NCBI GenBank assembly: GCA_003131705.1
Contig: PKUY01000082.1
Span: forward strand, 10,925-16,345
Origin: Acidobacteriota bacterium
GTDB taxonomy: Bacteria > Acidobacteriota > Terriglobia > Acidiferrales > UBA7541
DNA: 5,421 nt
Reading direction: 5' to 3'
The notes below the pieces were generated by a model. That model searched no databases and had not been told where the DNA came from. It saw only the letters and a list, made by a program, of their open reading frames with translations. Shown piece after piece: positions 1 through 5,421 of this stretch. The position numbers and the translations under genes are program-made. Each line of letters starts with the position of its first letter. The first letter of the stretch is position 1.

Positions 1-1
1 A

Positions 2-466
2 CGCGCCCTGAAAGAAGTAGGACTCGGGCCATTTGTTTCTTCGCTGCCTCAGGGAATAGAGACGCCAGTAACCGAGCGCGGCGGAACGCTGTCGGTCGGG
101 CAGCGCCAGCTGGTCAGCTTCGCGCGTGCCCTAGCGCACAACCCAAAATTCCTAATTCTCGACGAAGCGACTTCCAGCGTCGACACAAAGACCGAGTTGC
201 TGATTCGCGAAGCTCTCGACCGATTACTCACGGGTCGCACCGCCGTGGTGATCGCACACCGTCTGAGCACCATCCAGCACGCCAACCGCATCCTCGTATT
301 CCACAAAGGCCGGCTGCGCGAGCAAGGCTCGCACCAAGAGCTGCTCGCCGTGCGCGGGATTTACCATCGCCTCTACCAGCTGCAGTACAAGGAACAGGAG
401 TTGGGCGTATCGCTCTCTGGCGCGACGGTGCCTGGATTCTCGCAGCCCTTACCCGCCGATGACTGA
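2..466 (+). CDS. ABC exporter, C-terminal part of the ATPase domain (5' truncated by window edge)
   Basis: Only the last 154 residues are in the window; the membrane domain and Walker A lie upstream. Visible in order: the signature LSVGQRQ (fragment residues 30-36), Walker B FLILDE (50-55) with the catalytic glutamate present, D-loop SSVD (58-61), and the H-loop histidine in AHRLST (His86). The nucleotide-binding half-site therefore looks active. Known family: such domains hydrolyse ATP to drive export across the inner membrane, usually as dimers with six-helix membrane domains. The second glycine position of the usual LSGGQ is Val, a variant I associate with MdlB/YheH/LmrD-like exporters rather than E. 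coli MsbA. About 20 residues (135-154, rich in Gly, Pro and Ser) extend past the domain. The neighbour is lpxB, 84 bases downstream on the same strand, so a lipid A flippase (MsbA-like) role is plausible, but it is inferred from position only. Multidrug or peptide export is the alternative. Confidence 0.93.
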   Translation, partial: RALKEVGLGPFVSSLPQGIETPVTERGGTLSVGQRQLVSFARALAHNPKFLILDEATSSVDTKTELLIREALDRLLTGRTAVVIAHRLSTIQHANRILVFHKGRLREQGSHQELLAVRGIYHRLYQLQYKEQELGVSLSGATVPGFSQPLPADD

Positions 467-550
467 CGCGTCGCAGCTCGCGCGCAATCCTTTCTCTCAA
501 TTGGCTTTCTTGCTGCTCTCTTTTTTGCCGCGCTTTCATGAGCCGCTCGG
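467..550 (+). other. Pyrimidine-rich spacer between the exporter gene and lpxB
   Basis: This 84-base gap is strongly C/T-rich on the + strand from about 488 to 537, including a run of six or seven T near 519-526. A weak CGCG...CGCG pairing lies at about 467-485, but its stem is only four pairs and the T run is some 35 bases away, so I do not call a terminator. I see no convincing -35/-10 pair. Transcription of lpxB from the exporter promoter is therefore plausible. Confidence 0.4.
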
Positions 551-1690
551 ATGAAGCCGCCTGAAATTCTAATCTCCGCTGGCGAAGCTTCGAGCGATAT
601 GTACGCGGCGCGCCTGGCAAAAGCTTTGCGAGAGCGCACAGGTGCGAAATTCTTCGGAATGGGCGGTCCACGCATGGCCGAAGCAGGTGTCGAATTGATC
701 GCCGACTATCATGAGGTTGCGGTGGTCGGCATCACTGAAGTTCTTCACAAAATCCCCACAGTCATCCGCGTACAAAATCGGCTGGCGCGCGAGGCAGGCC
801 GCCGGCATGCGGCTCTCGCGATTCTGGTCGATTCTCCGGGAACTCATTTTGGCGTCGCACGGCGGCTGAAAAAGGCGAATATCCCAGTTGGCTACTTTAT
901 AGGACCGCAAGTATGGGCGTGGCGCGCGGGGAGGGTACAAGTCGTTAAGCGACTGGTCAACCGCATGGTCGTGATCTTTCCATTCGAGGAAAAGATTTAC
1001 CGCGACGCTGGCGTGCCCGTCGATTTCGTCGGACATCCGCTGGTGGACGTCGTAAGGCCCACGATGACGCGCGATGAGTTTGCGGAGCGGCACAACCTCG
1101 GTCCGGAACGGCTGATTGTGGCGCTTCTACCCGGCAGCCGCCGGAACGAGATCGCGCAGAACTATCCGCGCGTTCTTGAAGCTTGCGAGATGTTAGCGCG
1201 GGACATAAAACCGTCCGGTGCACTGCAATTCGTTCACGTTGCCGCGCCCGGGCTGGGAAGCGAGCTATTTACTTCTCCGGGCGAGCGCCCCAGTATCGAC
1301 ATCAAGCGCATCGAAGGTTCTGCGTATGACGCACTTGCCTCTGCGGACTGCGCCATCGTCGCCAGCGGCACGGCCACCATCGAGGCTGCCCTCGTGGGGA
1401 CGCCGATGGTTGTGGTCTACCGCGTCGCCCCAATAACCGCCGCAATTCTTCGGCGGATGGTGACTGCGCCGTTCTTCAGCATGGTTAATTTGATCGCCGG
1501 GCGCCGCATCGTTCCTGAACTCGTTCAGGACGATTTTACGCCCGCAGCCGTTGCGGCGGAGGTCCGCTATCTCCTTGAATCGTCGGACGGGCGAGACGAG
1601 ATGAAGGCGGGGCTGGCCGAAGTCCGCGCCAAGCTTGGCTCAGGCGGCGCGATCGAAAGAGCCGCAGACATCTTTACCCGCATGCTTTAG
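551..1690 (+). CDS. lpxB: Lipid-A-disaccharide synthase LpxB (GT19 family)
   Basis: LpxB joins UDP-2,3-diacylglucosamine to lipid X, giving the tetra-acylated lipid A disaccharide phosphate and UDP, at the cytoplasmic side of the inner membrane. The 379 residues match the family's usual length (E. coli about 382). Landmarks: N-terminal AGEASSD (10-16, usually AGEASGD), GGPRM (38-42), DSP (94-96) whose Asp aligns with essential Asp98 of the E. coli enzyme, GPQVWAWR (118-125), FPFE (143-146), FVGHPLVD (159-166), LLPGSRRNEI (192-201) with Arg197 matching E. coli Arg201, ASGTATIEAAL (271-281), and NLIAGRRIVPEL (313-324). The segment after DSP reads GTH where the family normally has DFN. The ATG at 551 is chosen because the homology starts about four codons later. 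Its ribosome site is poor: only GAG at 540-542, 8 bases upstream. Likely co-transcribed with the exporter gene. Identity is very sure; full activity less so because of the altered motif. Confidence 0.96.
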   Translation: MKPPEILISAGEASSDMYAARLAKALRERTGAKFFGMGGPRMAEAGVELIADYHEVAVVGITEVLHKIPTVIRVQNRLAREAGRRHAALAILVDSPGTHFGVARRLKKANIPVGYFIGPQVWAWRAGRVQVVKRLVNRMVVIFPFEEKIYRDAGVPVDFVGHPLVDVVRPTMTRDEFAERHNLGPERLIVALLPGSRRNEIAQNYPRVLEACEMLARDIKPSGALQFVHVAAPGLGSELFTSPGERPSIDIKRIEGSAYDALASADCAIVASGTATIEAALVGTPMVVVYRVAPITAAILRRMVTAPFFSMVNLIAGRRIVPELVQDDFTPAAVAAEVRYLLESSDGRDEMKAGLAEVRAKLGSGGAIERAADIFTRML

Positions 1691-1724
1691 ACGTCGGGGG
1701 CGCGGGCAACTGCGCGTAGTTATC

Positions 1725-1733
1725 TGGTATCTT
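1725..1733 (+). promoter_or_regulatory. Possible extended -10 promoter element upstream of the M1-like gene
   Basis: TGGTATCTT fits an extended -10 (TGn followed by TATCTT, four of six matches to TATAAT). A recognisable -35 is lacking; the bases about 17 upstream read GGCAAC. Transcription would start near 1740, giving a very short leader before the ribosome site at 1743. This is the only promoter-like string in the 59-base gap after lpxB and is a weak call. Confidence 0.25.
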
Positions 1734-1742
1734 ACATAAGCT

Positions 1743-1747
1743 GAAGG
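1743..1747 (+). promoter_or_regulatory. Ribosome binding site deciding the M1-like start
   Basis: GAAGG lies only 2 bases before the first ATG (1750) but 8 bases before the second in-frame ATG (1756). Normal Shine-Dalgarno spacing therefore favours 1756. Both starts keep the signal peptide intact. Confidence 0.5.
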
Positions 1748-1755
1748 TTATGGAC

Positions 1756-3909
1756 ATGTTCGAAAGAGGACCCTTCTTGCTCAAGGCCTATCGATTGCCT
1801 GCCCTGCTGACGCTATCGCTGCTGATGGCGGTTTCCGTCGCCGCGCAGGCCCCCCGCGCCTTCCCGTTCCGTGCAACCCACTACGATGTCGAAGTCATTC
1901 TCCATCCGGAGGATCAAACGATCCAGGCGGAGGCTAAAGTAGATTTCGTCGCCCAGCAGGTTGCGAAAACCGTTCTCGTGGAGTTGCACCCGGATTTGCG
2001 GGTTACCTCGGTAAAGTCCGCCGATGGGCATACGCTCGATTTTGATCGCGACAACCGCTCGCCGCTTCTACTTACGGTTGCTCTTCCGGGGGCCTCGACG
2101 CCAGGAAAGCAGCTCACGCTCATATTCGACTACAGCGGTCCCGTTTCGAGCGAGGAAGACAGCCCGACTCGGGGTTTGCGCTTCGCGTCGGTTGACAAGA
2201 CCTCGGCGTATCTCCTGCTGCCCGCGCGCTGGTTTCCGCTAACAGACTATCCTTCGAACCGTTACACAGCGACGTTCAACGTCATCGTTCCCAACACTTT
2301 TGCCGTCGCAGGCACGGGCAAGGCAGATCCTCCCAGCGCGCGTCCGGGCATCGGCGGCGCTTCGGGCCAGACATCCTATGTGTTCCACTGCGATCGTTCC
2401 GCTCCCGTCGGCTCGTTCGTGGCCGGCGACCTGCAACTCTCGACGGCGCCGACGGAGGGCTATCAGTTTTCGTTCTACGCGCCTCCCGCACAAGCCTCGA
2501 CGGTGGCAGGCTACGGCAATTCGCTGGCGCAGATCATGAGCTATTTTTCCGATACGTTCGGTTCGTTCGGAAACCAGCCGAGTCTGACGGTCGCGCAGAT
2601 GCCGGATGGATCGCTCGCCGGGTATTCGGCGCCGGGTATTCTATTGATCAGCGCGCGCCAGTGGACCGCAAGGGTGAATGATCGTTTGCTGTCGCAACTC
2701 GCTGCGGGCCAATGGTGGGGCGATCAGGTCGTGCCGGCGACTTCGTCTGATGTGTGGATCACCGATGGGATTTCGCGTTATGCCGAAGCGATGTACGCGG
2801 AACAATCGGGCGGCGTCGCCGCGCTTAACAAAGCGCTCGAGGATTTTGCAGTCGGCGCGCTCATGTTCGAACAATCCACGCCAATCGCGCAGGCAGACCG
2901 CCTCGGCGCGTATTCCGATACTTACCGCTCGGTCGTCGCGGACAAGGGAGCGCTCGTTTTCCACATGCTTCGTGCGCAATTAGGCAACGACGCGTTTACA
3001 GCCGTCTTGCGCGATTTCTATAAACAGCACGCGGGAAAAACGGCCACAATCGAGGAGTTCGAGAAGTTGACGGCGTCGAAAGCGCCTGCCCAGAAGAAAG
3101 GCGAGCCGTCGCTCAATCTCGTTTCCTTTTTTTCGCAGTGGCTGAATTCCACCGGCGTACCCGAGTTCAATATCCAGTACATCGTGTATCGCACGCCGAA
3201 GGGCTTTCAGGTCATCGGGAAGGTGCGCCAGGACCTCGACACGTTCCGCATGCCTGTCGAGGTGAAAGTGGATACGGAAGGCAATCCTGAATACAAGAAG
3301 ATCCTCGTCACCGGCACGACCTCGGAATTCCAAATCGAGACGTTCGGCCGGCCGAAGCCGAATGGGATCACAATCGACCCGAACAATAACCTCCTAAAAT
3401 CCAGCCCGCGATTGCGGGTTCGCGCCACCATCGCGCGAGGTGAGGGGCTGGCCACGCTGGGGAAGTATTACGAAGCGATTCAGGAATACCAGCGCGCGCT
3501 CGATGTGCAGCCCACGAATTCCCTCGCGCATTTCCGAATGGGCGAAGCGATGTTCTACCAGAAGAATTATCAGGCCTCCGCCAATGCTTTTCGCGCGGCG
3601 CTGGGCGGAGACCTCGATCCCAAATGGGTCGAAGTCTGGGGCCACATCTACATGGGTAAAATCTATGATGTGCTCGGCCAGCGCGAGCGTGCCGTGAACG
3701 AGTATAGTTTGGCGCAACGCGAGAAAGACGATACAGCCGGGGCGCAGCAGGAAGCCGTTCGATACATGCAAAAGCCTTATAACGGTGACAACAGCGCTCC
3801 CGCTCCGACCGCCACTGCGAGTGGCACACCGGCTCAATCCCCTGCAGCGTCCAACGATGCCGCAGCGGACAAGCAGCCCGTGCTCAAAAAGCGCACCGAA
3901 AACAATTAA
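1756..3909 (+). CDS. Secreted M1-aminopeptidase-like pseudoenzyme with C-terminal TPR repeats
   Basis: Numbering is from the ATG at 1750 (719 residues); the start at 1756 removes two residues and is better spaced from GAAGG. Residues 15-34 form a signal peptide (basic start, Leu-rich core, likely cleavage after AAQA), so it is exported to the periplasm or beyond. A beta-rich M1 N-terminal domain follows (about 40-245), then a catalytic-like domain (250-470) with QWWGDQV (321-327) and DKGALVFHMLR (398-408), a small beta domain (about 470-550), two or three TPR-like repeats (about 558-662), an Ala/Pro/Ser/Thr linker (681-707) and a basic tail. M1 enzymes normally carry GAMEN, HExxHx18E and a catalytic Tyr. 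Here GxMEN reads GYSAP (291-295), HExxH reads QLAAG (316-320), the distal Glu of NEG reads Asp339, and the Tyr before the KG motif is Ala397. Peptidase activity is thus very unlikely; a binding, chaperone or scaffold role is inferred. The frame is intact, which argues against a decaying gene. Confidence 0.88.
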   Translation: MFERGPFLLKAYRLPALLTLSLLMAVSVAAQAPRAFPFRATHYDVEVILHPEDQTIQAEAKVDFVAQQVAKTVLVELHPDLRVTSVKSADGHTLDFDRDNRSPLLLTVALPGASTPGKQLTLIFDYSGPVSSEEDSPTRGLRFASVDKTSAYLLLPARWFPLTDYPSNRYTATFNVIVPNTFAVAGTGKADPPSARPGIGGASGQTSYVFHCDRSAPVGSFVAGDLQLSTAPTEGYQFSFYAPPAQASTVAGYGNSLAQIMSYFSDTFGSFGNQPSLTVAQMPDGSLAGYSAPGILLISARQWTARVNDRLLSQLAAGQWWGDQVVPATSSDVWITDGISRYAEAMYAEQSGGVAALNKALEDFAVGALMFEQSTPIAQADRLGAYSDTYRSVVADKGALVFHMLRAQLGNDAFTAVLRDFYKQHAGKTATIEEFEKLTASKAPAQKKGEPSLNLVSFFSQWLNSTGVPEFNIQYIVYRTPKGFQVIGKVRQDLDTFRMPVEVKVDTEGNPEYKKILVTGTTSEFQIETFGRPKPNGITIDPNNNLLKSSPRLRVRATIARGEGLATLGKYYEAIQEYQRALDVQPTNSLAHFRMGEAMFYQKNYQASANAFRAALGGDLDPKWVEVWGHIYMGKIYDVLGQRERAVNEYSLAQREKDDTAGAQQEAVRYMQKPYNGDNSAPAPTATASGTPAQSPAASNDAAADKQPVLKKRTENN

Positions 3910-3953
3910 CGTCTGGCCTGAGATGCAGTTTCACCATCGCGAAAAAGAAACCG

Positions 3954-4709
3954 ATGACAGCCGATCCGGTTGCTGAGCACTACGAGACTCTTCTCGCTCA
4001 GCATTACACTTGGATGTTTGGCGCCAGCTTCGATGAGAAGGTTGCCGAGCAACGCGCGTTGATCGAGCGCCTCGGAGTCTCCGCAAAGGCCGGCTCCGCT
4101 CGTACGGCGATCGATCTTGGCTGTGGCTCCGGCTTTCAGTCTTTGGCGCTGGCCGAGCTGGGCTTCAGCCGGGTTGTGGCAATTGATACGAGTGCCAAGC
4201 TGCTGACTGAACTCCAGACACGCAGCGCCGGCTTCCCCATCCATACCGTGTGCTCCGATCTCGATGCGCTTCGGGAACTGGTCGAACCTCAAAGCGCGGA
4301 TGTCGCCGTTTGCATGGGTGATACGCTCACGCACCTCCCAAGTAAGACTGCCGTCAGCAAACTGTTCTCGGATGCCTATCGAGCGTTGCAGCTGGGAGGT
4401 CTGCTCGTGCTCACCTTTCGCGACCTTACTCCCACCACGTCAGGGCTCGATCGATTCATCCCGGTTCGGAGCGATGCACATAGAATCATGACTTGCTTTC
4501 TGGAATGCGAATCGTCGGAAACCGTTGTTGTGCATGACCTGATTCACGTGCGCAATGGTTCGGAATGGACGTTGCACAAGAGCAGCTACCGCAAACTGCG
4601 CCTGGCGCCGGACTGGGTTTGCGGCGAACTCGCTGCCGCGGGATTTCGGGTAGAGCGTAACGAGCCGGCAGGGCGTCTGGGTGCGATCGCGGCGTCGAAG
4701 CAGAGCTAG
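3954..4709 (+). CDS. Class I SAM-dependent methyltransferase, substrate unknown
   Basis: The 251-residue protein has a Rossmann-type methyltransferase core. Motif I is AIDLGCGSG (52-60), binding S-adenosylmethionine. The acidic residue ending strand 2 is Asp78 in VVAIDTS. An SD pair (101-102) probably contacts the adenine, GDTLTHL (122-128) is the motif IV region, and YRALQLGGLLVLTF (142-155) is the usual helix and strand after it. An N-terminal helix with HYETLLAQHYTWMFG (9-23) precedes the core, and the C-terminal part (from about 165) adds a beta-rich cap ending in a typical AAAGF turn (227-231). GDTLTHL loosely recalls glycine/sarcosine N-methyltransferases, which suggests a small-molecule substrate, but I cannot name one. 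It is cytoplasmic, with no signal or membrane segment. The ATG at 3954 follows a purine-rich stretch (3941-3950) that is only a weak ribosome site. It lies 44 bases after the M1-like gene with no visible terminator, so co-transcription is possible. Its stop overlaps the convergent macro gene. Confidence 0.9.
   Translation: MTADPVAEHYETLLAQHYTWMFGASFDEKVAEQRALIERLGVSAKAGSARTAIDLGCGSGFQSLALAELGFSRVVAIDTSAKLLTELQTRSAGFPIHTVCSDLDALRELVEPQSADVAVCMGDTLTHLPSKTAVSKLFSDAYRALQLGGLLVLTFRDLTPTTSGLDRFIPVRSDAHRIMTCFLECESSETVVVHDLIHVRNGSEWTLHKSSYRKLRLAPDWVCGELAAAGFRVERNEPAGRLGAIAASKQS
4706..4709. other. Shared palindromic stop CTAG of two convergent genes
   Basis: CTAG reads TAG on both strands. TAG at 4707-4709 ends the methyltransferase on the + strand, and TAG at 4708-4706 ends the macro-domain gene on the - strand. 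The coding regions overlap by four bases, leaving no room for a terminator between them. Confidence 0.95.
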
Positions 4710-5236
4710 GCAGAATCCTTTTTGCCGAGTTCGGCGAATACCTCTTCGAAAACTGCGAGGGCTTCCTCGTCGAAGAGCACAAAGCTCACCTTTTCCAGTG
4801 ACGTCGGTCCCTCGAAATGTTTCGCTGTCTCGCGCAGCATGATTTCCGCGCATTCGCGAAGCGGGAACCCCGCGATACCGGTGCCAACGGCGGGAAAGGC
4901 GATTGTTTCCAGGTTATTCTGCGCGGCGATGCGAAGAGCATGCGCGGTCGAACTACGGAGCGAGTGCGCCGATGCCGGCCCTCCGAGCTGCATGCTCGCC
5001 GCGTGAATCACGTGCCGAGCCTTGAGATTTCCACCCGATGTGATCGCCGCTCCGCCCACCGGGATCGTGCCAATTTCGTCGCACTCGGCTTGAATCCGCG
5101 GCCCACCCTTGTGACGAATCGCCCCAGCAACCCCGCCACCGAGTTGCAGTTCATTGTTTGCCGCATTCACGATGGCGTCGGTGTCCATTTCCGTGATGTC
5201 GCCCTGGCGGATTTCTATTCGGTCGCAGAGGTTCAC
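4706..5236 (-). CDS. Macro-domain protein, ADP-ribose binding (possible ADP-ribosyl hydrolase)
   Basis: From the GTG at 5236 the protein has 176 residues and is a single macro domain, a fold that binds ADP-ribose and in some members removes it from proteins or deacetylates O-acetyl-ADP-ribose. Visible motifs: QGDIT (11-15), AIVNAANNEL (21-30), GGGVAGAI (33-40), HVIHAAS (75-81), and the phosphate-binding loop GTGIAGFP (118-125), then FVLFDEE (152-158). Asn24 and Asn27 of NAAN are kept. The Asp following GGGV in E. coli YmdB and in MacroD1 is Ala37 here, as in AF1521-like domains, so hydrolase activity is uncertain. The GTG is preferred over an upstream TTG at 5284 because AGGAGAG sits 9 bases before it, the TTG has no ribosome site, and the domain begins right after the GTG. 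The upstream neighbour on the same strand is a Spx/ArsC-like gene 62 bases away. Likely cytoplasmic. Confidence 0.92.
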   Translation of the reverse strand: MNLCDRIEIRQGDITEMDTDAIVNAANNELQLGGGVAGAIRHKGGPRIQAECDEIGTIPVGGAAITSGGNLKARHVIHAASMQLGGPASAHSLRSSTAHALRIAAQNNLETIAFPAVGTGIAGFPLRECAEIMLRETAKHFEGPTSLEKVSFVLFDEEALAVFEEVFAELGKKDSA

Positions 5237-5245
5237 TCGGGAAAA

Positions 5246-5252
5246 CTCTCCT
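5246..5252 (-). promoter_or_regulatory. Ribosome binding site of the macro-domain gene
   Basis: AGGAGAG on the - strand lies 9 bases before the GTG at 5236. It is the clearest Shine-Dalgarno sequence I found and supports the GTG start over the longer frame beginning at TTG 5284. Confidence 0.7.
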
Positions 5253-5298
5253 AAATTCCAATCTGATTTTCGAGTTGGATGCAAAGAGCGATTACCGT

Positions 5299-5421
5299 TC
5301 AGAGCTTTGCTATGCCGTCTTTATCGAATCCGATGACGACGTGTCCTGCAGCCACGATCACGGGCCGGCGAATCAAATTGGGCTCCTGCGCCATCATACG
5401 GATAGCCTCTCTTCGTGACGG
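5299..5421 (-). CDS. C-terminal end of a Spx/ArsC-family thioredoxin-fold protein (5' truncated by window edge)
   Basis: Reading the - strand from the window edge gives 40 codons ending in TGA (5301-5299). The peptide contains EAIRMMAQEPNLIRRPVIV (fragment residues 5-23) followed by VVIGFDKDGIAKL at the end. The pattern of a helix, then PxLIxRP and a beta hairpin, is characteristic of the ArsC/Spx/YffB family, where the Pro of RRP is the cis-proline of the thioredoxin fold. The catalytic CxxS or CxxC region lies outside the window. After the hairpin the sequence has GFD where E. coli ArsC has an active-site Arg-Pro, and the protein stops about ten residues later. A Spx/YffB-like redox or regulatory protein therefore seems likelier than a classical arsenate reductase. 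It lies 62 bases upstream of the macro gene on the same strand, so one transcript is plausible. Confidence 0.8.
   Translation of the reverse strand, partial: PSRREAIRMMAQEPNLIRRPVIVAAGHVVIGFDKDGIAKL

Noticed and set aside
467..526. CGCG-rich pairing followed by a T-rich stretch after the exporter stop, as a possible terminator.
   Set aside because: The stem is four base pairs and the T run is about 35 bases away, so it does not form a standard terminator.
538..564. Short frame ATG...TGA (eight codons plus stop) overlapping the lpxB start, as a possible leader peptide.
   Set aside because: No ribosome site and no attenuator-like structure are visible; a frame this short is expected by chance.
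228..675. Long open frames on the - strand opposite the exporter end and lpxB start.
   Set aside because: They are Arg- and Ala-rich translations opposite well-supported genes, with no recognisable domain; typical antisense shadows of GC-rich coding DNA.
2641..3333. Long - strand open frames inside the M1-like gene.
   Set aside because: The + strand frame here shows clear family motifs throughout; the antisense frames show none and have no ribosome site I could identify.
4683..4690. Octamer palindrome GCGATCGC, identical to the cyanobacterial HIP1 element.
   Set aside because: It is a single copy inside coding sequence and the genes do not look cyanobacterial; chance is enough.
4724..4735. 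Hairpin GCCG-AGTT-CGGC next to a T run near the convergent gene ends, as a possible terminator.
   Set aside because: The T run lies before the hairpin on the + strand and reads as A's after it on the - strand, so it has the wrong order for an intrinsic terminator on either strand. The stem is only four strong pairs and lies inside the macro coding region.
5237..5284. N-terminal extension of the macro protein from TTG at 5284.
   Set aside because: It has no Shine-Dalgarno upstream and encodes the ribosome site of the GTG start; macro domains begin at the shorter start.
1..5421. Search for a defence or toxin-antitoxin system around the macro domain (DarTG-like).
   Set aside because: The domain lacks the DarG-type signature, no DarT-like toxin is adjacent, and the neighbours are a methyltransferase and a Spx/ArsC-like protein.

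Overview
The window looks like ordinary chromosomal DNA from a Gram-negative bacterium with GC-rich coding sequence. The evidence for an outer membrane is lpxB (lipid A synthesis) next to the end of an ABC exporter gene. The large secreted M1-peptidase-like protein with C-terminal TPR repeats, together with the overall protein style, makes me favour an Acidobacteriota member. That assignment is inference from memory of similar proteins; no rRNA or other marker is present. I see no mobile element, CRISPR array, tRNA, rRNA or phage gene.

Layout, left to right. Positions 2-466 (+) are the C-terminal half of the ATPase domain of an ABC exporter, cut by the window edge. After an 84-base pyrimidine-rich gap comes lpxB, 551-1690 (+). 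A 59-base gap with a possible extended -10 box leads to a secreted protein of about 717 residues, 1756-3909 (+). It has the fold signature of an M1 aminopeptidase, but every catalytic and zinc-binding position is substituted, and it ends in TPR repeats. A class I SAM-dependent methyltransferase follows 44 bases later, 3954-4709 (+). On the opposite strand, a macro-domain protein (4706-5236) converges on the methyltransferase, and the two stop codons share the palindrome CTAG. Upstream of the macro gene on the same strand is the last 40 codons of a Spx/ArsC-family thioredoxin-fold protein (5299-5421), cut by the right edge and too short to be found by length alone.

How the genes may work together. 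The exporter and LpxB fit a lipid A or envelope-lipid unit: LpxB makes the lipid A disaccharide on the cytoplasmic face, and an MsbA-type exporter would flip lipid-linked products. However, the exporter's signature sequence resembles the MdlB/YheH type more than classical MsbA. The M1-like protein is exported and probably has a binding or scaffolding role in the envelope. The methyltransferase has no visible substrate clue. The Spx/ArsC-like and macro genes are co-directional with a 62-base gap and may form an operon dealing with redox or ADP-ribose metabolism, but nothing in the sequence proves this.

The most notable observations are the complete loss of M1 active-site residues in an otherwise intact gene, the missing catalytic-type aspartate in the macro domain, the altered DxPDFN motif in LpxB, and the shared CTAG stop. 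I did not find a convincing new multi-gene system.
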